In this document: positions 57,112-64,000 of the stretch, piece after piece
Position numbering within the stretch: the first letter of the stretch is position 1
Layout of the letters: each line of letters opens with the position of its first letter
Assembly (NCBI RefSeq): GCF_023022965.1
Contig: NZ_CP095462.1
Span: forward strand, 1,488,001-1,552,000
Length of the DNA stretch: 64,000 nt
Origin: Ectobacillus sp. JY-23
Lineage (GTDB): Bacteria; Bacillota; Bacilli; Bacillales; Bacillaceae_G
Direction: 5' to 3'
The notes under the pieces: model-generated
What the model was told of the DNA's origin: nothing
Seen by the model: the letters and a program-made list of their open reading frames with translations, nothing else
Databases searched by the model: none
Position numbers and translations under genes: made by a program

Positions 57112-59220
57112 TTAATCGGGATATGTAATACGTGAATGAAAAATTCCATTCAACGTCTCACATAATGTTTTTGTTACGATTTCTAATTCTTGAAATGTTA
57201 AATTACATTGAGAAAACTGCCCATCTCGCAAACGATCCGACACAATTCCTTTAACCAATTTTTCAATTTGCTCAGGCGTCGGTGCATTCAATGAGCGCAC
57301 AGCAGCTTCTACACTATCTGCAATACCAACAATAGCCGATTCTTTAGACCTAGCCTTTGGACCAGGATACCGAAACATTTCTTCCGTGTATTCCTTGTCT
57401 CCACTTTGAACTGCTTTATGGTAAAAATATTTTAAGAGCGTTGTACCATGATGTTCGGCAGCAATATCTACAATTTCTTTCGGAATTTTATGCTCACGCA
57501 GTAACTTTACTCCTTCCGTTACATGAGAGATAATAATATCTCGACTTACTTCAGGAGAAAGCTCATCATGAGGGTTAGCGGCACCCATTTGATTTTCTAT
57601 AAAGAAATGTGGCCGCACCGTCTTTCCAATATCATGATAATAAGCACCAACTCTTGCTACCAATCCATTTGCACCAATTGCCTCACAGGCAGCTTCTGAT
57701 AAGTTTGCTACCATAATACTGTGGTGATACGTCCCTGGTGTTTCGAGTAGAATTTTACGTAATAAGTTATGATTTGGGCTGCCCAGCTCCATTAACTTCA
57801 TCGTCGAGACAATCCCAAGCCCACTTTCTAAGTAAGGTAAAAGGCCCATAACAAGTACGGAAGAAAGTAAACCCGATGCCGCTGCCATCATGAGATGCAA
57901 TCCAACCTCAAACCACGAAAACTGTCCATTACGAAGTAGCAATAATGCTGATATTACCAGTACATTAAACAGGCTAATAAAAATACCCGCTTGTAAAATC
58001 ATACTCCTGAGATTTTTCTCTTTTAAAAATATATTAGCTGACAAGGCGCTTAATAAAATGTACGTACCAACAGAGTAGTTGAATGCACTTGTTACACCCT
58101 CGTTAAACATAATGCTTCCACTGATGGAAAAAATCATACTTGTTACAAAAACAAATCGCTCCCCAATCATTAGTTTAATGAGCATTGTCCCCATCGCTAC
58201 CGGTACCATATAACTAAGTCCTGCATATTCCACTTGTTGAAATAAACTAATTATTTTCATAAGGAAAATTGTCATAGCAACGATAATGATATATGCCACA
58301 AGGTAAGGCTTATCTTCATGCTTATGATTCAAAAAACGTGTAAACTGCTTATGCACAAAGAACAATAAGAGTGATATTAACATAATTAACCCAAGAAACG
58401 GTTGAAGTGCTGTTTGATTGTCCGCTAGCCCTACCAATTTGAGTTGCTCATATACCTCTCGCTTAATGGTGTCTCCTTCTTTTACAATAACTTGCCCTTG
58501 TAAAATGTATACAGGATCCACCGTGCTCATCTCTAATTGCTTACGTTCTTTCGTTGCGATTGGATCATAAAAATAATTAGGTATAACAGCATATTGCCCT
58601 AAAGAAATAATGGCATCTTTTAAAGCGCCAGTAACACTTGCATAGCGTAATTCATTGCTGAGTCTTGTTCTTGCTTCACTTACTTCATTGATTTTTATTT
58701 GACGACTCATTACATTATTAACAGCCGTGACAGAAAACTCTCGCGCAGCCGCAAGTTGCTCCGGCGTAGCACTTAGCATAGCTAATAATCCTTGTTCAGT
58801 AACACTTTTAATAATATCGCTTGGAAGCTTCTTTTTCAGCATATCAACTTGCTCTGAAACAGGCACTGTTGTAGCCGACCCTTTGCTATCATCGCCTACC
58901 TCTTTAACGATATCAAATACAGAATTCACAATATCGATTCGATTTTGTTTATATTCCGTGCGATATGTATATTGGTCCTCTACTTTTTGGGCAGCTTCTC
59001 GCTTCTTCTTTTCAGTAGTGGCTTTATCTTCAATAGTAATGGGAGAATGAATGGTTTTTTTTGCGATTGAAAGCAATTTTACATCAAGCTCGTCCGGTTT
59101 TACATTACTGGCCAGTGCTGCAAATAAAATAAAGCCGAGTATGGCATATAAACTCATTATAATAAAATTAATGTGCGAAAGCCTTCTCACAAACAGAGAG
59201 ACCTTGTTTGTTTTCAACAT
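57112..59220 (-). CDS. pgpH: Cyclic di-AMP phosphodiesterase PgpH (7TM-HD)
   Basis: 702 residues. An N-terminal membrane helix (about 18-36), a large extracellular 7TMR-HDED domain (to about 265), seven transmembrane helices (about 270-470), and a cytoplasmic HD domain with HHSIMVANLSEAACE, GAYYHDIGK, HVTEGVKLL and AAEHHGTTL metal ligands. It hydrolyses c-di-AMP. In B. subtilis it is YqfF. A GGAGAGGGGG motif lies 12 bases before the ATG, a rather long spacing. Confidence 0.94.
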   Translation of the reverse strand: MLKTNKVSLFVRRLSHINFIIMSLYAILGFILFAALASNVKPDELDVKLLSIAKKTIHSPITIEDKATTEKKKREAAQKVEDQYTYRTEYKQNRIDIVNSVFDIVKEVGDDSKGSATTVPVSEQVDMLKKKLPSDIIKSVTEQGLLAMLSATPEQLAAAREFSVTAVNNVMSRQIKINEVSEARTRLSNELRYASVTGALKDAIISLGQYAVIPNYFYDPIATKERKQLEMSTVDPVYILQGQVIVKEGDTIKREVYEQLKLVGLADNQTALQPFLGLIMLISLLLFFVHKQFTRFLNHKHEDKPYLVAYIIIVAMTIFLMKIISLFQQVEYAGLSYMVPVAMGTMLIKLMIGERFVFVTSMIFSISGSIMFNEGVTSAFNYSVGTYILLSALSANIFLKEKNLRSMILQAGIFISLFNVLVISALLLLRNGQFSWFEVGLHLMMAAASGLLSSVLVMGLLPYLESGLGIVSTMKLMELGSPNHNLLRKILLETPGTYHHSIMVANLSEAACEAIGANGLVARVGAYYHDIGKTVRPHFFIENQMGAANPHDELSPEVSRDIIISHVTEGVKLLREHKIPKEIVDIAAEHHGTTLLKYFYHKAVQSGDKEYTEEMFRYPGPKARSKESAIVGIADSVEAAVRSLNAPTPEQIEKLVKGIVSDRLRDGQFSQCNLTFQELEIVTKTLCETLNGIFHSRITYPD

Positions 59221-59403
59221 GTTTGCCTACATCCCCCTCTCCGGTTCACTTCCATCATTTGATTATATATACATATTGTTACTGGGTTGCTACTAGGATT
59301 AAGAGTCCGTATCCTGTATAAAATTTCCTTCAATTTTTACATCACTTTTAAGTTTATCATATAAAAAAAATACATAAACACCAAATATTATTTTACAGGC
59401 TAA

Positions 59404-59429
59404 AGAGGGTGTCCTATAGGACACCCTCT
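59404..59429 (-). terminator. Hairpin after phoH
   Basis: AGAGGGTGTCCT / AGGACACCCTCT with a two-base loop; the tail TTTAG is short. pgpH likely has its own promoter downstream (59221-59403). Confidence 0.65.
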
Positions 59430-60387
59430 ACTCTGCTTTCTCGTATGCCGCAATAATTCTTTGTACAACAGGATGACGTACTACATCAGACTGCTCCAAA
59501 GTGACAAATGCAATACCTGGAACATCCTTTAGAACTGTTGTAACTGTAGCTAATCCAGAACGAACACCTTTTGGTAAATCAATCTGAGATGGATCTCCTG
59601 TTATAATCATTTTAGAACCGAACCCCAGACGCGTTAAGAACATTTTCATTTGCGCACCGGTTGTGTTTTGTGCTTCGTCCAAAATAACGTACGAATCATC
59701 CAATGTTCGTCCGCGCATATAAGCAAGGGGCGCAATTTCAATTGTACCTCGCTCAATCATACGTTGTGTATGCTCTTGTCCAAGCAAATCATGAAGCGCA
59801 TCATAAAGAGGTCTTAAATACGGATCTACTTTTTCTTTTAAATCGCCTGGTAAAAACCCAAGACTTTCTCCCGCTTCTACTGCCGGTCTTGTTAAAATAA
59901 TCTTTTTAACCGAGCCGTTCTTTAATGCTCGAATAGCCATGACCACGGCCAAGTATGTTTTTCCCGTTCCTGCAGGTCCAATCCCAAACACAACATCGTT
60001 CCTTTTTATAGATTGGATATACTGACGTTGTCCGATTGTCTTAACATGTACAGGCTTCCCCTTTGCTGTTTTTAATAGCTCTTCAACATATAGATTTTCA
60101 AACTGCGCTAGCTCCCCTTCTTGTCCTAACTGAATGGCATAGGCAACATCTCTGGCAGAAATTGAAATTCCTTTTCGGATCACTATCAATAAATGTTGTA
60201 AAATGTCTTCAACAAGTTCTACAGCCTCGGGTTCACCTGATACACGAACACTTTCACCTCTCGTTACAATTGTGACCTGCAATTCACGCTCAATAAGTTT
60301 TAAATTTGCATCTTGGACGCCGAATAATGCGGCAGCCTCATTCTGGTTTTCTACTTGTTGCTTCATTTCTACTAAACGTTCGGCCAT
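59428..60387 (-). CDS. phoH: PhoH-like ATPase
   Basis: 319 residues. A PIN/KH-like N-terminus (about 1-110), then PhoH ATPase: Walker A GPAGTGKTYLAVV, Walker B VILDEAQN, and TGDPSQIDLP. Proposed RNA-related NTPase. The start follows CAAGGAGAC, which contains the yqfD stop. In B. subtilis it sits in the same yqfC-yqfD-phoH group. Confidence 0.94.
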   Translation of the reverse strand: MAERLVEMKQQVENQNEAAALFGVQDANLKLIERELQVTIVTRGESVRVSGEPEAVELVEDILQHLLIVIRKGISISARDVAYAIQLGQEGELAQFENLYVEELLKTAKGKPVHVKTIGQRQYIQSIKRNDVVFGIGPAGTGKTYLAVVMAIRALKNGSVKKIILTRPAVEAGESLGFLPGDLKEKVDPYLRPLYDALHDLLGQEHTQRMIERGTIEIAPLAYMRGRTLDDSYVILDEAQNTTGAQMKMFLTRLGFGSKMIITGDPSQIDLPKGVRSGLATVTTVLKDVPGIAFVTLEQSDVVRHPVVQRIIAAYEKAE

Positions 60388-60390
60388 TAC

Positions 60391-61590
60391 TTAGTCTCCT
60401 TGAATATTGGATTCTGTAATCGGTTGCGCTACTGCTATGTTTTCTATTACTTTAAAATATAACTTTAATTTTAATGTACCATTCTCGATCTGCTTCTGTA
60501 AAACCTTTTCACCTAAAATAATTGCATTACTTTCCAGTTTTTTCTTAAGTTCTCCTCTTGCCATTTCAACTCCAACTGTTAGAGCTTCTTTTTCACTGTA
60601 TTGACGAATAGCTCCTTCCTCTTCTCTGACAATGACCTTCTCGTATCCAAAAGGAAGCTCCCATTTTAAAAAGTGAAGAGGATGAGTTATCGTTTCCTCT
60701 TTATATTGCTTGTACTTATTTTTTTCAAAACCCCATATTTTTATCTTGAAATTACCGATTTTCAGATAATGTTTATGAAAAAATTCTCCCGTATACACTT
60801 GAAACGATGTTTTTAACGGTATCTCAGCCACAGAATCATACCACGTTTCTCCAAATACAACTCCTTCTGCAGCTGTAACAGTCGGTTGGTTTTCAGGACC
60901 ATACATACCCGACACCAAAAGTTGCCCTGGTTCAACATGGTCATATAACTGCACCATTGTTTTGCCATGCTCAACGAACATCTTTTGAACGATTGCTTTT
61001 TTACGAGCAACTAAATTTTGAGGTGGCAGAACTTTTTCTTGCTCCGGCTCATTTTTTTCAACGACCTGCAAATGATATGTTGTTCCACGCAATTCAACTC
61101 CTACCCAAGTGATAGAACCCACATTATTTGTAAGTTGCCACTGAATTTGTTCTACATTTGGCACTTGAAATTGCAGCTTCCCTCTTGTAACTCCCATTTT
61201 TTGCAATTCTTTCTCAATAATATACGCAGTATCTGGTTTAGCACCTTTAATTTCCACATTCCATACCATATTTGATAGTAATAGTAAAATACTAAAGAAC
61301 CCCAACAAGCCAAGGGTAAATCCTGCATTGCGGAATGTTCGCTTTTGCAAAAATGGCAGCCCTCCCCTTTCAACGAATGTTAAATCGCATTCATATTTAC
61401 GAAAGATAGGGCGAAGTGCTTTAACATCTTTAACATAGATACGAAAAGTTAACATATCCTCTCCTACTCTTCGAACATCCCACACATGCATGCCTTTCCT
61501 TACACATTCATTCAAGAAACGCTCTACACCTCGTCCAGCGAGCCGAACTTTAACATGTCCAAAAAAGAAAGTCATCCATTGATTTTTCAT
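60391..61590 (-). CDS. yqfD: Sporulation protein YqfD
   Basis: 399 residues. A cytoplasmic N-terminal region (FFFGHVKVRLAGRGVERFLNE), a transmembrane helix at about 92-110, and a long external domain. It belongs to the YqfD family, a SigE-type sporulation protein related to SpoIVFA-like assemblies in gene order with YqfC. GGGGGAGAACG precedes the ATG. Confidence 0.92.
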   Translation of the reverse strand: MKNQWMTFFFGHVKVRLAGRGVERFLNECVRKGMHVWDVRRVGEDMLTFRIYVKDVKALRPIFRKYECDLTFVERGGLPFLQKRTFRNAGFTLGLLGFFSILLLLSNMVWNVEIKGAKPDTAYIIEKELQKMGVTRGKLQFQVPNVEQIQWQLTNNVGSITWVGVELRGTTYHLQVVEKNEPEQEKVLPPQNLVARKKAIVQKMFVEHGKTMVQLYDHVEPGQLLVSGMYGPENQPTVTAAEGVVFGETWYDSVAEIPLKTSFQVYTGEFFHKHYLKIGNFKIKIWGFEKNKYKQYKEETITHPLHFLKWELPFGYEKVIVREEEGAIRQYSEKEALTVGVEMARGELKKKLESNAIILGEKVLQKQIENGTLKLKLYFKVIENIAVAQPITESNIQGD

Positions 61591-61602
61591 CGTTCTCCCC
61601 CA

Positions 61603-61881
61603 TTACTCGTCTAAAAATAATACTTGATCAATTGTCCCTTCGAGCAATAATTCTTCCGGCAATATTGTTTTGATTACAAAGCCATTTCCTTTAACAAGAA
61701 GATGTCCCTGCTTTAACAATAAACGTACTTCAGTATCTGAGAAAACAAGTAAACCTTTATGATTTTCTATATAAATGTGAATTTGTCCAATCAGCGTAAT
61801 GCGCGGAAGATCCATTAGAACATCCGCAGGCAGGTCCATCTTCTTTGTCATCCAACCTTTCATCTGTTGCAGCTTTTTCAC
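61603..61881 (-). CDS. yqfC: Sporulation protein YqfC
   Basis: 92 residues, YabP/YqfC family: MKGWMTKKMDLPADVLMDLPR, ITLIGQIHIYIENHKGLL. GTG start at 61881 follows GGGGGG; the length matches B. subtilis YqfC. It heads the yqfC-yqfD pair. Family members are needed for normal spore formation. Confidence 0.9.
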   Translation of the reverse strand: MKKLQQMKGWMTKKMDLPADVLMDLPRITLIGQIHIYIENHKGLLVFSDTEVRLLLKQGHLLVKGNGFVIKTILPEELLLEGTIDQVLFLDE

Positions 61882-61949
61882 AAAAGACCCCCCTTTTATC
61901 TCATATGTATGAAACAGACGAGACATCTATCACTAAAAATAAAAAAAGC

Positions 61950-61984
61950 ATAAAAAAACACCTCCAATGGAGGCATTTTTTTAT
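61950..61984 (-). terminator. Terminator of yqeY
   Basis: AAAAAATGCCTCC / GGAGGTGTTTTTT on the minus strand with an ATT loop. Confidence 0.9.
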
Positions 61985-62424
61985 GCTAGCAACTGTGAAA
62001 CAAGCTTGTTGACCAATGAACCGTCTGCTTTTCCTTTTGTTTTCGGAATCACAGCACCCATCACTTTACCCATATCAGCTTTGGATGACGCACCTGTAGC
62101 CGCAATTACGTCACGGATAATCGCTGTGAGCTCTTCTTCCGTAAGTTGCTTTGGCATATACGTTTCCAAAACTTTCATTTCGTCTTTTACTTTATTCACA
62201 AGGTCTTCACGACCCGCTTTTTCAAATTCGAGGAGGGAGTCTTTTCGCTGCTTAGCTTCACGACTTAATACCGTAAGCTCTTCATCTTCATTCAGAGTAC
62301 GTTGCATTTTAATCGCTTCATTTTGCAAAGCAGCCTTTACCATGCGAATGACGGAAAGTCTTTCTTTTTCCTTATTCTTCATCGCTTGTTTCATATCATT
62401 GTTTAAAGTTTCGAGAAGACTCAT
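61981..62424 (-). CDS. yqeY: YqeY (GatB/YqeY domain protein)
   Basis: 147 residues; the family block is [15 protein letters not shown] and GALMG-type [15 protein letters not shown] at the C-terminus. The fold resembles the tRNA-binding tail of GatB; the role is unknown. It lies 15 bp downstream of rpsU, as in B. subtilis. The flotillin-like genes yqeZ-floA, which follow in B. subtilis, are not present before yqfC. Confidence 0.92.
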   Translation of the reverse strand: MSLLETLNNDMKQAMKNKEKERLSVIRMVKAALQNEAIKMQRTLNEDEELTVLSREAKQRKDSLLEFEKAGREDLVNKVKDEMKVLETYMPKQLTEEELTAIIRDVIAATGASSKADMGKVMGAVIPKTKGKADGSLVNKLVSQLLA

Positions 62425-62438
62425 ACTTACACCCTCTC

Positions 62439-62612
62439 TTAGAATTTACGTTTTCTCGCTGCTTCGGATTTCTTCTTGCGCTTTACGCTTGGCTTTTCGT
62501 AAAATTCGCGTTTTCTTGCTTCTGCAAGAGTACCAGTTTTAGAAACTGAACGCTTGAAACGGCGAAGTGCATCCTCTAAAGACTCGTTTTTACGAACGAC
62601 TGTTTTAGACAT
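62439..62612 (-). CDS. rpsU: Ribosomal protein bS21
   Basis: 57 residues: [20 protein letters not shown], then [20 protein letters not shown] and a basic tail ending ARKRKF. Small ribosomal subunit protein; affects initiation. GAGGGAGGG precedes the ATG. Confidence 0.97.
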
Positions 62613-62827
62613 TATTCTTTCCCTCCCTCCGAAACATCCACTTACACTAATCTAGGGCATGCAAAAAAAGAAACACTTCTTCAGCATGTCTTTTGAAATT
62701 ATAATACATTTTACTCCTATTGGTCAACAGTTGCATGAATAAAAGACAAAAACCAGCGTCAACTCCCCCCCACCTAACGTCCTTGTGGACTGTTTGAAAT
62801 GGGAGGATCCTTGCTGATTTTAGATGA

Positions 62828-63004
62828 ATACCAGACAAAAAGATATTTTTGGATAAGAGAGAAGCACGGGCGTTGTTTATTGAGGTTAAGACTGACGACC
62901 CGATCACGCTTTGCAAAACTAAATCTAACAAGGAAGGTACTCTTGGTATGGAAATTTTCCATCTACCTATTAAAAAACTGTCCCAAATTGGGACAGTTTT
63001 TTAA
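62828..63004 (+). other. Orphan open stretch, possible 3' gene remnant
   Basis: An open frame of 58 codons without a start reads FLDKREARALFIEVKTDDP, then MEIFHLPIKK, and ends after the deoC terminator stem. Composition is protein-like, but no family is recognised and no ribosome binding site exists. It may be a degraded gene. The rest of 62613-62827 shows nothing else. Confidence 0.3.
62972..63002. terminator. Terminator of deoC (bidirectional stem)
   Basis: AAAAAACTGTCCCA / TGGGACAGTTTTTT with an AAT loop, overlapping the deoC stop. Confidence 0.92.
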
Positions 63005-63663
63005 TAGTCAGTTGTTGCCGTTTTACCACTCACAAGTAATACGCCGGAGCTTGTTCCGATACGAGTTGCGCCCGCTTCTACCATCGCATCCATACCAGCA
63101 GCGTCACGAACGCCACCAGAAGCTTTTACACCAATATCAGGGCCTACTGTTTTGCGCATTAATGCTACATCCTCCACTGTAGCTCCGCCAGTAGAGAAGC
63201 CAGTAGATGTTTTAACAAAATGCGCGCCTGCTTTTACAGATAGCTCGCATGCGCGAACTTTTTCTTCTTCTGTTAATAAGCATGTTTCAATAATAACTTT
63301 TACTAACGTTCCGTTTGCTGCTTCTACAACCGCACGGATATCACGCTCAACAAGCTCATCATTTTTATCTTTTAATGCACCAATATTAATTACCATATCA
63401 ATCTCTGTAGCACCTTTTGCAATTGCATCTTTTGTTTCAAACGCCTTTGTTTCAGGTGTATTCGCACCAAGAGGGAAGCCGATAACTGTACATACCTTCA
63501 CATCAGTACCTTTTAATAGTTGTGCCGCTGTTTCTACCCATGTCGGATTTACACATACTGATGCGAAATCGTGTTGCTTTGCTTCTGCACAAAGTGTCTC
63601 AATTGCCTCTTTTTTTGTATCTGCTTTTAATAATGTGTGATCAATTAATTTTGCATAGTTCAT
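63001..63663 (-). CDS. deoC: Deoxyribose-phosphate aldolase
   Basis: 220 residues. Schiff-base lysine in FVKTSTGF, the proton-relay lysine in [10 protein letters not shown], and LLKADT near the start. It splits deoxyribose 5-phosphate to glyceraldehyde 3-phosphate and acetaldehyde. AAAGGGG precedes the ATG. A -10 TATAAT (63734-63729) and a palindrome at 63702-63714 lie upstream. No nupC-pdp neighbours, unlike the B. subtilis dra operon. Confidence 0.95.
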   Translation of the reverse strand: MNYAKLIDHTLLKADTKKEAIETLCAEAKQHDFASVCVNPTWVETAAQLLKGTDVKVCTVIGFPLGANTPETKAFETKDAIAKGATEIDMVINIGALKDKNDELVERDIRAVVEAANGTLVKVIIETCLLTEEEKVRACELSVKAGAHFVKTSTGFSTGGATVEDVALMRKTVGPDIGVKASGGVRDAAGMDAMVEAGATRIGTSSGVLLVSGKTATTDY

Positions 63664-63701
63664 TTTCTTATACCCCTTTCGTATATGTATATCACTTGTT
63701 A

Positions 63702-63734
63702 GTTGTCTGACAACCTAATTCGATAGTCATTATA
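63702..63734 (-). promoter_or_regulatory. deoC -10 element and candidate operator
   Basis: Minus strand TATAAT at 63734-63729, with a weak -35. GTTGTC-T-GACAAC (63702-63714) is a perfect 6-bp inverted repeat 15 bases downstream, placed for repression at the start point. Confidence 0.5.
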
Positions 63735-63893
63735 ACATAAAAAAAAGATATTTCCTATGTTAAGTTTTCCTGTTACAAGCATTTACATGCATATACTTTT
63801 ATAAATTATGCTGGTGAAATCTCAAGTTAATTTTCATTATAGAATTGCACGAAAAGCTTCATTCAAAAATTATTGACGTCTTATACTGCACCC

Positions 63894-63927
63894 ATAAAAA
63901 AGAAGTGTGTCATTAGACACACTTCTT
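63894..63927 (-). terminator. Terminator of mtaB
   Basis: AAGAAGTGTGT / ACACACTTCTT with a six-base loop and TTTTTAT tail on the minus strand. Confidence 0.88.
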
Positions 63928-64000
63928 ATGCGCTGGCAGATTCTGTTGGTGTTTCGTCCAACACGCGCACAAACTGACCTTCGTTGTAAGGATAACCCGC
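63926..64000 (-). CDS. mtaB: MtaB, tRNA t6A37 methylthiotransferase (C-terminal fragment)
   Basis: The last 24 codons of a minus-strand gene that enters from the right edge. The peptide GYPYNEGQFVRVLDE matches the C-terminal end of MtaB (B. subtilis YqeV), a radical-SAM enzyme that makes ms2t6A37. The gene order with deoC and rpsU supports it. The catalytic part lies outside the window. Confidence 0.75.
   Translation of the reverse strand, partial: AGYPYNEGQFVRVLDETPTESASA

Noticed and set aside
61967-62542. 191-codon plus-strand frame across yqeY and rpsU
   Set aside because: Antisense to two conserved genes, Ser/Phe-rich shadow sequence.
62799-63182. 127-codon plus-strand frame before and over deoC
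   Set aside because: It runs through the deoC terminator stem into antisense of deoC.
63152-63640. 162-codon frame opposite deoC
   Set aside because: A mirror frame of a conserved enzyme gene.

Overview
This is an AT-rich chromosomal window from a low-GC Gram-positive endospore former of the genus Bacillus. Gene content and order follow the B. subtilis segment that runs from comGA back to yqeV: yqgY, yqgX, yqgS, glcK, yqgQ, yqgN, rpmG, pstB, phoU, pbpA, yqgE, sodA, yqfZ, ispG, zur, yqfU, nfo, cshB, yqfQ, ispH, yqfO, trmK, cccA, sigA, dnaG, yqxD, yqfL, ccpN, recO, era, cdd, dgkA, ybeY, pgpH, phoH, yqfD, yqfC, yqeY, rpsU and mtaB. Several traits lean towards the B. cereus group or a near relative: a second MurG outside the dcw cluster, a VrrA/YqfQ homologue beside ispH, a zinc ABC transporter joined to zur, and a MetH gene behind a YitJ-type gene. 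I cannot name the species. I saw no rRNA, tRNA, prophage, CRISPR array or full insertion sequence.

Layout. 1-8.4 kb: the 5' end of comGA, a SufR-like regulator, yqgY, the cystine transporter tcyP, and a small accessory patch (unknown proteins, a deoxyribosyltransferase-like gene, a CapA-like protein, an MDR oxidoreductase and a decayed HD-domain gene). 8.4-18.3 kb: murG2 and a methionine block. yitJ-metH (minus strand) and metI-metC (plus strand) diverge, each behind its own SAM-I riboswitch. 18.3-30.6 kb: housekeeping and envelope genes (yqgX, yqgS, glcK, yqgN, rpmG), a sugar nucleotidyltransferase/glycosyltransferase pair, and pstB-phoU behind a Pho box. 30.6-45.4 kb: pbpA, yqgE, sodA, the isoprenoid genes ispG and ispH, the Zur-controlled znuC-znuB-zur operon, nfo and cshB. 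45.4-62.6 kb: the sigA macromolecular-synthesis region and the large era/phoH/yqfC sporulation and RNA-maturation operon. 62.6-64 kb: deoC and the 3' end of mtaB.

The least ordinary structure is a family of short non-autonomous repeats (MITE-like, about 95-215 bp). I count seven full or eroded copies (1395-1490, 15242-15344, 23525-23690, 24600-24715, 39583-39762, 47407-47619 and a remnant ending at 52239). Complete copies have GGCT...AGCC terminal inverted repeats and 8-bp target-site duplications. Four of the five copies with both ends lie in, or within about 10 bp of, the U-tract of an intrinsic terminator. One of these is the terminator of the metI SAM riboswitch. A fifth supplies the stop codon of yqgQ.

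Other regulatory signals readable in the sequence are a consensus-like Zur box before znuC, an 11-bp-spaced Pho box before pstB, and an inverted repeat lying over the tcyP -10 element. Most genes end in clear hairpin terminators, several of them bidirectional and overlapping stop codons.
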